DNA of 64,000 nucleotides from Solirubrum puertoriconensis (GTDB taxonomy: Bacteria > Bacteroidota > Bacteroidia > Cytophagales > Hymenobacteraceae), in assembly GCF_001483135.1 (NCBI RefSeq), contig NZ_LNAL01000007.1:310001-374000 (forward strand), in the 5' to 3' direction. The position numbers and the translations under genes were made by a program. Shown in pieces: positions 1-8,612 of this stretch. A model generated the notes under the pieces. That model made no database searches and was not told the origin of the DNA. It saw nothing but the letters and a program-made list of their open reading frames with translations. Every line of letters starts with the position of its first letter. Within the stretch, counting starts at the first letter, position 1.

Positions 1-220
1 GGCGGTAATTGTTGCCTACTTCCCAAAGGGTCGCTTCCAGTGCCTTCTTTTCCACGACTTCACGCCCCAGCTTATCACGGTAGGTATGAAGGGTATCCTG
101 GAGGGCAGCGGTCAGGCGCTCGTTGCGCGTAACCTCTGACTGGAGTTCCTTGGCTCGGTGGCAGGTGACAACCAGCAGCGCCACCACGGCAATCAGCAGC
201 ACCTTAATCCAGTTTGCCAT
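1..220 (-). CDS. Partial small membrane protein with coiled coil (phage)
   Basis: The reading frame starts at ATG 220 and runs off the left edge with no stop, giving 73 visible residues. Residues 4-19 are a hydrophobic segment ending in VVTC, which could be a membrane anchor or a lipobox-like site. The rest is charged and heptad-like, rich in Glu, Lys and Arg, as in a coiled coil. The start overlaps the end of the upstream protease gene by 17 nt, so the two are probably translationally coupled. The shape fits small phage membrane proteins such as spanin-like or structural anchors, but no family can be assigned from the visible part. Confidence 0.6.
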   Translation of the reverse strand, partial: MANWIKVLLIAVVALLVVTCHRAKELQSEVTRNERLTAALQDTLHTYRDKLGREVVEKKALEATLWEVGNNYR

Positions 221-842
221 CGGTGCGCAGCTCGTTCAGGATGGCGTTGATGTCGTCTTCGATGGAACTCCAGTCGATTTCCTTCGGGGTTGCCTCGGAC
301 ATTTTCACCTGGGATTCGCGGAAACGGCCTTCCAGGCTGAAGCCGGTCACGTTGCCGGTCATCACCTCGGATTCCCAGAAGGTTTCGTCCAAGATTTTGT
401 ACGTAGCCATCATCGTCCCTTTGGGCAGGTGGAAGCCTAGGGCCGCAGCTTTGTCAACCTTTGGGTCTTCGATTATCCAGGATTCAATCAACTGGGCCTG
501 GACGGTATCCGACTGGTCGTGGTTCTTGTTGCTCAGGCGCAGGTTGCCCGTCTGCTGGAAGAACTTGTTCCGGATTTTCTCAATGTCGTCACTAGTGAAC
601 TGGATGTAATGTTCGCCCTGCTGGTCATCGTTGCGGTATATCAGCTTATCGGGAATGATTACAGCTGACGTTAGGTACCGCTTCATCTGGTCGGTGGCCT
701 TCAGGGTTACTTCCTGGGGTTCCGACTCCGAGAGTTTAACCGCCTGGACTTGCATCGCAGGACGGTCAACCATTGAAATCAGGAACATTCCGGTGTTATC
801 ATCGAATTCGTCAACCTGAAGTTGGAATACAGGGAGTTTCAT
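204..842 (-). CDS. XkdF-like phage prohead serine protease
   Basis: 212 residues. The N-terminal part contains FISMVDRPA-type sequence (here LISMVDRPAM, residues 21-30), which is typical of XkdF-like phage proteases. The middle carries KNHDQS with His108, and the later GFSLEGRF segment has Ser169. These are placed as expected for the His/Ser pair of prohead maturation proteases. Such enzymes cleave scaffold and capsid proteins during head assembly. The gene follows the tape measure gene after 16 nt and overlaps the next small membrane gene. A position after the tape measure is unusual, since this protease normally sits between portal and major capsid genes; the capsid gene is presumably to the left of the window. 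Family call by motif only. Confidence 0.65.
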   Translation of the reverse strand: MKLPVFQLQVDEFDDNTGMFLISMVDRPAMQVQAVKLSESEPQEVTLKATDQMKRYLTSAVIIPDKLIYRNDDQQGEHYIQFTSDDIEKIRNKFFQQTGNLRLSNKNHDQSDTVQAQLIESWIIEDPKVDKAAALGFHLPKGTMMATYKILDETFWESEVMTGNVTGFSLEGRFRESQVKMSEATPKEIDWSSIEDDINAILNELRTDGKLD

Positions 843-858
843 AAGGTATTGGATAGGG

Positions 859-3654
859 TTAATTCAAATAATGGTCGCTGATGCGGGTGCGGTCAGCTTC
901 GTAGGTCACGATGTCCGAGGGACGAACCGTGATAGGTTTCTGGAGGGCTGCGGCGGTCTGCTGCTGTAGCGTCTGGATGTTCTGTTGCATCGCTACCAGG
1001 ACGGTCATATCAACGCCCTGCTGAGGCGTCGGAACCGCTACCTGGGCGTAACCACCCTGGGCGTAACCGGTGCCGCCGTTTTGACGGGCAACCTCCAATT
1101 GAGCAATCGTAGAACTGAACTTCGGGCTGGTTACCATCCATTTCGGCGCCACCCATTCGTTTTCGTGAACCACCCCAGCCACCCGGAACCCGCTGTCGTC
1201 CGGAGTTCCGAAGCCCGAACCGGTGAAACCACCTTCATCGAACCCGTTGGCTAACTGTTTCGCAGAGGCAATAGCGGAGGCCGTAGCAGCCAAGGCCACC
1301 ACGATAGCGGCGAGGTTACCAGGGAAGGGGATGCTGTTGGCGCCTACCGTGGCCTTCACCGCAGCCTGGATAGCCAGACCAGCCGTGACAGCCTTATCGA
1401 TGCTAGCAGCGGCCAGGGCCAGACGGTTCATCTTCTCCTGTTCCTTCTGCTGTTGCTGCTGAAGGGCAATCTTTTCCTTCTCCGCTTGCTTTGCGCGGGC
1501 ATCTTCTTTCTGCTTATCGGCAGCTATAGCGGCGTTCCGCTGACGTTCTACCTCCAGTTGTTTGATGATGCGTTCACGCTGGGCGCCTTTCGCGTTCAAC
1601 AACTGGTCTTCCAGGGAATCGATTCTGGATTGGGAATCTTCCAACTGGGCATCCAGGGCGTCGGCAGCATCTTTCGCAGCGCCCAAGATGGAATCCGCTT
1701 CCTCCATCTGGGCCTGTAGGGCTTCCATCCGGGCCTGACCAGCCATCGTCAGGAGTTCCAGCGTCGTGTTCATCGCGGCGTCCGCAGCTTCGTTCACTTT
1801 CGCCTTGACTTCATCCAGGTCGTCATCGCTGACACCAAACAGTTTCTTCAGAATGGAGTCACCGAGGTCAGCCGTAGGCGCCGTGGCGATTTGCGTCACG
1901 ATTTCCCGACGTTGCTTCGCGGCTTCGGCCACGATTTTCGTCCGTTGGGCTTCGTTTTCCTTGGTATCCTTCAACTGAGCCAAGGCGAGACGTTCTTCGG
2001 CGTTGACTTGTTCTAGGAGAGCCTGGAAATACTCTTTGGTGCCTTCCCGGAGTCCCAGAACCTTCACCTGGGCCAAATCGGCTTCGTTCTGGGCAGCCTT
2101 CAGGGTTCGTTCCCGTTGGAAGTCGGCTTCAATCTTCTGCTGGGCAGCGTTACCAGCGGCCTGAACTTCTTTAACCTGCTGAACCAGGGCGTCCTTTTCC
2201 TTCGGCCCAGCCTTTTCGTACTTCTCGGTGATGCTGGCTAGCTGGGTTTCCGTCTCCAGTTCGGCCAATTGCTTCCGGAGTCGCAGTTGTTCAGTCGAAC
2301 CTTCTTCAGCCAGGGCCAATTCTCGTTCCAGGGCGGCTTTCTGGTTGGCGAACTTCAGGGCCGTAGCAGCCGAGGCGTCTGCGGCTTCCTTCTCCAGGCG
2401 GGCTTTGTTTTCTTCCACGGCCTTATCGGCAGCGGCTTTCCGTTCGTCGGCAGCGGTTTTGTCTTTGTCCTTTTGCTCCTGACGCAGGCCGTTCAACGTG
2501 TTCTGAAGCTCGGTCTGGAGTCCTAGGGATTCCTGAAGCACTTCGGCGCGTTGAACCTGGAGTTCAGCCAGGGCATCCTTATCGGCGCTAGTGATGTCAC
2601 CCTTCAGTTTGTGTTCGGCCTGGAGGTTCTGAATCTTCTGGTCGGTCAACCGAAGTTGTTTCTGAATCAGCGCGTCTTCGATGGCGGCTGCTTGCTTGCT
2701 GGCTTCGATGCGGGCCGTAAACGACTTCGTAACGTCCTCACTGGCCTTCTTCAGGGCTTCGATGCGGGCGCGGCTGTTGGCGCGTTCCACGTTCAGGGCG
2801 CGTTCCTGGGCGGAAATCTGCTGGTTGCTCAGGGCCAGACGTTCCGCTTCCTTGGCAGCGGCGGCGGCATCTTTGCCGAACTGCTGGAGGTTGGCTGAAA
2901 GGTTACGCGCCTTCTGAGAAGCGTTTTCGATGCCGGTACCGAACTGGATAACCCCGTTGGTAACCTTTTCGAAATCCATATCACGGATACCCTCCAGTAC
3001 CACGGCGAACGACTTCAGCCGGTTCATCAGGTTGGTTTGGATGGCGTCAACCAACTCGGTCAGCGTCTTCTTCGGATTCTGGAAGGCTTCGAAAAGGAAC
3101 TTCCCGACCTTGGCTACCTGCTGGCTCAGGAGGTTGAATACAGCCTGGAGCGCCTTCGTTTTGCGGTCTAGGAAGTTCATCGCTTCCTGACTGCGGGTGA
3201 AGTAGGTGACCAGGGCGCCGAACGCTAGCAACAGCAACCCGATACCCGTACTGGCTATAGCACCTTTCAGGGTACTGAAGCCTTTGACGACGGTGCCGAT
3301 GCCACCCTGAACCGATTGGAATCCACCCTGGAGGCTTTGCAATGCCTGACCGGTGTTACCCGCAGCCAGGGACGCAATGTTGAAGGCATCCTGGAACTGG
3401 GAACCCATCTGTTGCGCATTCTGACCGGCCTGATTTGCACCAGCCGAGGTCGCTTGCGTCTGCTGTTGTACCTGGGCCAACGCACGACGGGCCTGCTGAA
3501 GGTTCTGGGACAGTTGGGTGAACTGCTGGGAACCGAATTGGGCCTGATTCAACTGCTGTTCAAGCTGCTGAACCGTCGATTCCAACTGGGAAATGTTCGT
3601 TATCGCAGTCTGGACACCGTTGATAGTTAAATTGAATACTCTGCTATTAGCCAT
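859..3654 (-). CDS. Phage tail tape measure protein
   Basis: 931 residues. It begins with a Gln-rich coiled coil (about residues 20-90). A strongly hydrophobic segment at about 131-152 follows, then very long Ala/Lys/Glu/Gln coiled coil up to about residue 720, a second hydrophobic Ala-rich stretch near 760-800, and a Gly-rich tail. This is the standard plan of a tape measure protein, which sets tail length and passes through the tail tube. The C-terminal sequence with GFDEGGFTG and VHENEWVAPKWM is commonly seen in Bacteroidota tape measure proteins. By the usual rule of about 0.15 nm per residue the tail would be near 140 nm (inference). ATG 3654 is directly preceded by an AU-rich leader and a hairpin. 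Confidence 0.9.
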   Translation of the reverse strand: MANSRVFNLTINGVQTAITNISQLESTVQQLEQQLNQAQFGSQQFTQLSQNLQQARRALAQVQQQTQATSAGANQAGQNAQQMGSQFQDAFNIASLAAGNTGQALQSLQGGFQSVQGGIGTVVKGFSTLKGAIASTGIGLLLLAFGALVTYFTRSQEAMNFLDRKTKALQAVFNLLSQQVAKVGKFLFEAFQNPKKTLTELVDAIQTNLMNRLKSFAVVLEGIRDMDFEKVTNGVIQFGTGIENASQKARNLSANLQQFGKDAAAAAKEAERLALSNQQISAQERALNVERANSRARIEALKKASEDVTKSFTARIEASKQAAAIEDALIQKQLRLTDQKIQNLQAEHKLKGDITSADKDALAELQVQRAEVLQESLGLQTELQNTLNGLRQEQKDKDKTAADERKAAADKAVEENKARLEKEAADASAATALKFANQKAALERELALAEEGSTEQLRLRKQLAELETETQLASITEKYEKAGPKEKDALVQQVKEVQAAGNAAQQKIEADFQRERTLKAAQNEADLAQVKVLGLREGTKEYFQALLEQVNAEERLALAQLKDTKENEAQRTKIVAEAAKQRREIVTQIATAPTADLGDSILKKLFGVSDDDLDEVKAKVNEAADAAMNTTLELLTMAGQARMEALQAQMEEADSILGAAKDAADALDAQLEDSQSRIDSLEDQLLNAKGAQRERIIKQLEVERQRNAAIAADKQKEDARAKQAEKEKIALQQQQQKEQEKMNRLALAAASIDKAVTAGLAIQAAVKATVGANSIPFPGNLAAIVVALAATASAIASAKQLANGFDEGGFTGSGFGTPDDSGFRVAGVVHENEWVAPKWMVTSPKFSSTIAQLEVARQNGGTGYAQGGYAQVAVPTPQQGVDMTVLVAMQQNIQTLQQQTAAALQKPITVRPSDIVTYEADRTRISDHYLN

Positions 3655-3660
3655 AAATAA

Positions 3661-3694
3661 TTACTGGTACCCAGGGTTAGCCAGGTACCAGTAA
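3661..3694 (-). terminator. Hairpin between structural gene and tape measure gene
   Basis: A perfect 11-bp inverted repeat, TTACTGGTACC with GGTACCAGTAA, separated by 12 nt. On the minus strand it is followed by TTATTT and then the tape measure ATG. It could be a weak terminator or an RNA processing/stability element that adjusts expression between the two genes. The T tract is short. Confidence 0.5.
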
Positions 3695-3719
3695 ATAAGA
3701 ATCGATTCCGAGGGCCGGA

Positions 3720-6350
3720 TTACGGCGCGTCCGGGTCACGGATACAGGATAGCTGGGACGTCGCATCGTCCAACGCCATTTGATAGGCAACGTCATCGGC
3801 GTCCTGTTGGCTAACGCTGGACGTGTACGTGGCCGTAGCTTCGGTACCGGCGCCGATGTAGCCATCCGGGCAGTAGGCGTACGCTGTCTGGGTTGACGTC
3901 CAGGTTTGGGGAGTTCCACCACCGTTATCACCCGTACCACCCGAGGTCGGTGGGTTGCCGGTGCCACCCGAGGTCGGTGGGTTACCCGTTCCACCCGAGG
4001 TCGGTGGGGGCGTTGTCGTACCTCCACTAGTGACCGGTATCGATGGCAACCCGGTTTGGGTATCGTGACTAACGAACTTGTACAGTTTCACCGTGGCGTA
4101 TTCCTTTCTCAGGTCGTAATTCCGGATGGATTCCAACAGGTACAAATCCGATTCGAGGCGCAGCAATTGTCGTCCGGTCAGGTGGGTGAACAAATCCGGA
4201 TTCATTCGGCTGACACCCTGCACGTAGTTCGATAGGTTGCCTATCAGCAGGTCATTCGAGTACAGCAGGTAGAAGATACCCTTCGGGTTCTCCGAACTTT
4301 CCACATTGGGGGCCAACGATACGGTGTCGAGTTCCGGAAGGCGGGCAACATCCCGAAGGATTACCCCGTCGCCTCCGCTGCTGTAGATGGTGGCGCCCGT
4401 GGCTTCCTCCAGGTCGTAGCTGCGGAGGGTGGTATTCTCGGTCAGGCGGTAACTGGGCTGGTTGTTGACATCGAAGAAGCTAACCTTCGGAGGCAGGCCC
4501 GTGAATTCGTAAGTTCCTGGGGTATAACCACCCATCACGTTGCCGCTAGCGGGCGTGAAGCGACCGAAACCCGTACCTAGGCCCAGTTCCGGGCGTAGCC
4601 AGGTATTGCCGTGGTACAACAGCAGGCGCGGAACCCAGCTTCCGGGTTGGGTGAAGTTATCGATGTCGTTCAACACCGACAGGTCTTCGGAATCCTGAGC
4701 CGGAAGGATGGCCGGAAGCAAATCTTCACCCGTGAACGTGGTACCTCCACTGGTTTGCCCGCTGTACGTAACCCGCACGAACGGCAGCGGCGCGAACGGA
4801 AGCTGGGTGGTTTCCTCCGGTTGGAGTCCGTTCACCTTCTCCAGGTAGTCGGTGTTCTTCAGGATGTGGTCGTTGTCATCCGGAAGGTAACTCAGGTAGG
4901 TTTGCCCGATTTCCGCTTCCGTCAGCGGAAGGTCGTCCGTCTGGTTCACGTCCAGGTAGGGCGTCATATCAACGATTTCCTGAAGCGATTCCTGAATGAA
5001 GTCGTCCCGAGTCAGCAGGGTTACCGTCTTTTCTTCCTCGTTCAGTTGGTAGAAGAGGTTGAAGATTTTGAAGACAGCCTGGACGAATTCAGCCTGGTTC
5101 ATATCCGGCAGGAACAGCGCCGGGTTTACTAGTAGCGGCCCATCTACGGTAGAAATCCGGAAACCTCCGGTGGCCGGGTTGTAGGTGAAGACCGGCGCGG
5201 CGTCGTGGGTGGCTTTATCTACCGAGAAGTACCGCTGAATCTGGTACTGTTTCCCTTCCTCCAGGCGGGCCGTGAACGAGAAGGTTCCGTCACCGACTCC
5301 CAGGGTATCCATATCCAGGAACTCCAGTTGGGGCGTTGCGAACGATGACGACGCAGGTAACATATCCTCGGGGATGGTTTCCGCGTCGGTGATGCAGCGG
5401 AAGGCCGTGAAGGCTGGGCTGGTCAACACCGTTCCGTTGGTGCGGGAAATAACGTGTTCAGCCCGTAGGCGGAAGGAGTACATACCGGTGAACTTCGCGG
5501 TATAGACGCCATCCCCACCGAGGGAATTACACAGGTCGCCTTCGAACGGCGTCCAGGGGTACACCATCACGTACACGTAGTCGTTCTGACGGTCAATCCG
5601 CTTCAGAATCGAACTCTGGTAGCCGCCACCCAACCACAGCGGAGGGGTATCGGCGCCCAACGGGGCTAACTTGCCGTAGTTCCACGCCTGGGGCTGGCTG
5701 CTGGAATACAACATCACCAGCTTCCGGAAGGTACCGTTCTGGAGGATGTCACCAGCCAGGGTATATCCGGCATCCGCGAAGATGTTCTTCAGTACGGCGC
5801 CTACATAGTGGCTAATGCCTAGGTCTTCGTAGCTGATGCCTAGCTGACCGTGTTTGAGCTGATAGAAGCTGTTTAACACCGTTGGGTAACAAACCTCGGA
5901 GTCCGGGAAGGCCACGGTGTTCGTCCAGGAGTCCATCACCGACTGATTGCCGGAGAAATCCAGGCGCGTGAATGACTTGATGTCGGTCAGTTTCTTATCC
6001 TGGAGGATGTCACCGAGCTTCGGGTTCGTGATGCGGGCTTCCCCAACAGCACCTTCGAAACCCTTGCCGGAGTTCTTCAGGTGAAGGAAGGTACCATCGA
6101 CAACCAATTGGTCATCGACAATCAACTGGGCCGCGTAGCTGCGGCGAAATTTGCCCAGGATTTGTTTGTCGTTTTCGCCCTGGAAGATGCCGATGTTCTT
6201 CTGGTTGTACGGCAGCACTAACGGCAGGCTGAACGTGCCCGTCTTTTTCAACGGGTCACGGTATTCGCTCACGACTTTATCCAGTTGGATAGCTACGTCC
6301 TCGTTCAGGTCAGCTAATTGGCCGTTGATGTATAGTTCGATACGGTTCAT
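3720..6350 (-). CDS. Large phage tail structural protein (Dit/tip-like), DUF5977-like end
   Basis: 876 residues. The N-terminus (ELYINGQLADLNEDV...) matches a pattern I know from Bacteroidota phage tail proteins, in which an N-terminal Dit-like region leads into a large variable body. Near residues 775-805 there is a Gly/Pro/Thr linker made of 9-residue repeats (PPTSGGTGN type). After it comes a short domain with Tyr/Thr-rich strands and a SQQDADDVAYQ motif, like DUF5977 domains found at the ends of Bacteroidota surface and phage proteins. It is probably part of the tail tip or a receptor-binding structure. The start is coupled to the upstream gene by a TAATG stop-start overlap at 6350. The exact role is an inference. 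Confidence 0.6.
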   Translation of the reverse strand: MNRIELYINGQLADLNEDVAIQLDKVVSEYRDPLKKTGTFSLPLVLPYNQKNIGIFQGENDKQILGKFRRSYAAQLIVDDQLVVDGTFLHLKNSGKGFEGAVGEARITNPKLGDILQDKKLTDIKSFTRLDFSGNQSVMDSWTNTVAFPDSEVCYPTVLNSFYQLKHGQLGISYEDLGISHYVGAVLKNIFADAGYTLAGDILQNGTFRKLVMLYSSSQPQAWNYGKLAPLGADTPPLWLGGGYQSSILKRIDRQNDYVYVMVYPWTPFEGDLCNSLGGDGVYTAKFTGMYSFRLRAEHVISRTNGTVLTSPAFTAFRCITDAETIPEDMLPASSSFATPQLEFLDMDTLGVGDGTFSFTARLEEGKQYQIQRYFSVDKATHDAAPVFTYNPATGGFRISTVDGPLLVNPALFLPDMNQAEFVQAVFKIFNLFYQLNEEEKTVTLLTRDDFIQESLQEIVDMTPYLDVNQTDDLPLTEAEIGQTYLSYLPDDNDHILKNTDYLEKVNGLQPEETTQLPFAPLPFVRVTYSGQTSGGTTFTGEDLLPAILPAQDSEDLSVLNDIDNFTQPGSWVPRLLLYHGNTWLRPELGLGTGFGRFTPASGNVMGGYTPGTYEFTGLPPKVSFFDVNNQPSYRLTENTTLRSYDLEEATGATIYSSGGDGVILRDVARLPELDTVSLAPNVESSENPKGIFYLLYSNDLLIGNLSNYVQGVSRMNPDLFTHLTGRQLLRLESDLYLLESIRNYDLRKEYATVKLYKFVSHDTQTGLPSIPVTSGGTTTPPPTSGGTGNPPTSGGTGNPPTSGGTGDNGGGTPQTWTSTQTAYAYCPDGYIGAGTEATATYTSSVSQQDADDVAYQMALDDATSQLSCIRDPDAP
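3937..4008 (-). repeat. 27-bp tandem coding repeat in tail protein linker
   Basis: Three near-identical copies of CCACCCGAGGTCGGTGGG begin at 3937, 3964 and 3991, giving an exact 27-bp period (nine codons). They encode the flexible Gly/Pro/Thr linker between the body and the C-terminal domain of the tail protein. The copy number could change by slippage. Confidence 0.85.
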
Positions 6351-7543
6351 TACAGGTTGATACTATTTTCTTCCACGGCAGGCGACACCGTAAGGTTGAT
6401 GACGCTCAGGCCCAGGCTGGAATCGATTTTGAAGGTGTCGTCCTGGGGCCGCTGGTATTTGCCACCGATGTAGATGGCTGGGGAGTGCTTCAAATCGTCC
6501 AGCCACCGAAGTTCGGCCTGGGTCAACCACTGGCTGTAGTAGGTCACCGACTTCTGGCTGTTGATTTGGTAGGCGCGGGTGTTGCTGACGCTGCTGAAGG
6601 TGTTCACCTTCGTCTTCACCTCGGTATCGGTGTCACGGCGGAATTGGATGGAGTCCCAGCCACCCTTCCGGTTCATAAACAGCACCGGAATCGGGAGGGG
6701 GATTTCCTCCGCTACCTGGAATTCCTGCTGGTTGCTCAGACGGATGGTTCCCTGTTCTTCGTCTTCGTAGTCGAGGTAAACCGAATAACTAGTGATGTGG
6801 CTGTAATTGATGTGGGCTACCAGCCGTTCGGGCTTTACGTTAATCAAATACAGACCTCCAGACGTGATTTCCTCGGTATGGAGAGTGTAGCCCTGTTCCG
6901 GGGCTGCGGACTTGAACTGAAGGTCTGCTTTGACGTGAATCTGGACGTTGCTGCTATCCGGGTTCGTAGCCAGGAAGAAGGCCAACAGGGTGTCTTCGTT
7001 GCGGCGCCGTTGGATACCATCGGGCATATTGGTGAGGAAGTTCACGGGTTCGCCGTCGAACTGGTACACGTAGCCCAGCATATCACCGGATTCATCCAAC
7101 GGCAGGGCCGCACGTACGGCCACCTTCACGGGTGATTCGTGACGGTAGTTTTTGACCTGCTGATTCTGGGTGTTGTAGGTGATGTAACCCGTCCGGAAGT
7201 AGTACGCCACGTAGGCCGTTTCGTCCTTTTGGTACACTAGTAACGGGTTCGGTACCCGCTGGGTATCGTGACGGAACTGCGTCTGGAGGGCGCTACTCAA
7301 ATCGAACGAACACGTTCCATCACCGGGGCCGTTCTTGGTCAGGGTGCGGAGTAGGGTAGCACCGGTTTTGGGAGTTCCGGAAAGCTGGATGTTCTTCGTT
7401 GGAAGTGTCCAGATTTCCACGAAGAACAGTTGGCCGATGGAATACGGGTCTTTGGTAACACGAACCGTCATCGGGTTACCCACGGATTGTATAAAGGACG
7501 GTGATTCGGTTACGGAATAGGTGATAGGGGTAGCTACTGCCAT
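6350..7543 (-). CDS. Phage structural protein of unknown function
   Basis: 397 residues, beta-rich by appearance, with no signal peptide or membrane segment. It sits between the neck genes and the large tail protein. The spacing is 5 nt after the upstream gene, and its stop overlaps the next start (TAATG). The size, composition and fixed place next to the Dit-like protein suggest a tail or baseplate component, for example a tail-tube-associated or adaptor protein. I do not recognise a named family. A major tail tube protein would be expected near here, and this or a missing gene could fill that role. Confidence 0.55.
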   Translation of the reverse strand: MAVATPITYSVTESPSFIQSVGNPMTVRVTKDPYSIGQLFFVEIWTLPTKNIQLSGTPKTGATLLRTLTKNGPGDGTCSFDLSSALQTQFRHDTQRVPNPLLVYQKDETAYVAYYFRTGYITYNTQNQQVKNYRHESPVKVAVRAALPLDESGDMLGYVYQFDGEPVNFLTNMPDGIQRRRNEDTLLAFFLATNPDSSNVQIHVKADLQFKSAAPEQGYTLHTEEITSGGLYLINVKPERLVAHINYSHITSYSVYLDYEDEEQGTIRLSNQQEFQVAEEIPLPIPVLFMNRKGGWDSIQFRRDTDTEVKTKVNTFSSVSNTRAYQINSQKSVTYYSQWLTQAELRWLDDLKHSPAIYIGGKYQRPQDDTFKIDSSLGLSVINLTVSPAVEENSINL

Positions 7544-7548
7544 CGGGG

Positions 7549-8121
7549 TTAATTTTTATCAGAGAAGGTTACTTCCAGAACGCTGACGATTTCTGGAATC
7601 ATTATTTGGTCAACCACCTCGGCAATGAGTAGCTGTTGGAAGTCCAGGGTGGCTTCGATGAAGGGCCGGGCCTTGATGCCGTTGCGGTAAATGCTGCGTT
7701 GGATAGCCACGGCAGCGGAGTTCACCGATTCGGCGCTGGCTTTGCGGAACACGCCCGTTCGCTTCACGCGCCCCAGGATGCGGTACCGCTTTACCCAGGC
7801 AATCAGCATATCCAGCGGTACCATCTTCGTTCCGGGCTGACGTCCGGCGTCCAGGGCTTCGCCGTACTCGGGCAATTGAATCAGGCCACCGTCCGTCGTC
7901 ATTGTAACCTTCGTGTTGTGCCACAAACCCGACTGGTCACGACGGATGTTGTGGCGTCCGCTCAGCTCCAGTTCCGCGAACATAAATTCCTTGATGGCGT
8001 CCGCTACCTCCTGAAGTTCTCTGTCCAGGTAGGGTTTGACCTGTTTGCTGGTGAAGACGTTGCCGGAACCCGAACCCCGTTGGATAGACCGGATAATCTG
8101 GGGTATAGACTTCTTTTTCAT
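7549..8121 (-). CDS. HK97 gp10-like neck / tail completion protein
   Basis: 190 residues, basic N-terminus. The central part has PGTKMVPLDMLIAWVKR, and the C-terminal part has NGIKARPFIEATLDF. The combination of an internal basic helix and an RPF(I)E/A ending resembles HK97 gp10-like head-tail joining proteins. The gene begins with a TAATG overlap with the stop of the previous gene, so it belongs to the same translationally coupled morphogenesis operon. The family assignment is by pattern and not certain. Confidence 0.5.
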   Translation of the reverse strand: MKKKSIPQIIRSIQRGSGSGNVFTSKQVKPYLDRELQEVADAIKEFMFAELELSGRHNIRRDQSGLWHNTKVTMTTDGGLIQLPEYGEALDAGRQPGTKMVPLDMLIAWVKRYRILGRVKRTGVFRKASAESVNSAAVAIQRSIYRNGIKARPFIEATLDFQQLLIAEVVDQIMIPEIVSVLEVTFSDKN

Positions 8122-8609
8122 TAGCTACCGAAAATCTTCTTCAGGTCTTCTAGGGGCGTATCCTGGGCTTCCACTTCTATTGTGAATTCACCGCGTAGGC
8201 GCTTCAGACGGGAATCCTGGGTATCGTTGAACACTAGTACCGAGGCGGGGCCGATGTTGGCTTCACCGAAGACTTCCACCCGTTCGAGGTAGTTCAGGAT
8301 TTCGAAGAAGGTTTGTTCCAGCCGGTCAGCAATGTTCACCGACTCAGAACGGGCGCCTTCCTGGGGTTCTCTGTCCAGGATGTTCAAGGCCACGGAATAG
8401 GTCTTCGAACGTTTCCGTTCGCCCTGCTGGATGTCGGTGATGGTTTCCAGGTATGCCAACGGGAATTCGTAGCTGGAACCCGAGTCACCGAAGGTCTGGA
8501 GTTCACCCGTATCGTAGCTGGCAATACTGAGGTGACGACGGCAAACGTCACCCAGGGTATCGTATAGTTTCTTCAGCGTTGCCTTCCGCTGGGCGTAATG
8601 TTCAGTCAT
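8121..8609 (-). CDS. Putative tail terminator / neck protein
   Basis: 162 residues, soluble, with a helical N-terminus and mixed alpha/beta remainder. The segment SSYEFPLAYLET resembles the FPLVFLE-type motif of tail terminator proteins in Bacteroidota phages. Start ATG 8609 lies 3 nt after the stop of the -1 frame of the upstream gene (8613), which supports that frame as the real end of the upstream gene. It ends in a TAATG overlap with the gp10-like gene. Confidence 0.45.
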   Translation of the reverse strand: MTEHYAQRKATLKKLYDTLGDVCRRHLSIASYDTGELQTFGDSGSSYEFPLAYLETITDIQQGERKRSKTYSVALNILDREPQEGARSESVNIADRLEQTFFEILNYLERVEVFGEANIGPASVLVFNDTQDSRLKRLRGEFTIEVEAQDTPLEDLKKIFGS

Positions 8610-8612
8610 TAA

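Noticed and set aside
985-3630. Many plus-strand open frames inside the tape measure gene
   Set aside because: They are mirror frames of a GC-rich, low-complexity coiled-coil gene, lack a leader or promoter and give Arg/Ser/Leu-rich nonsense.
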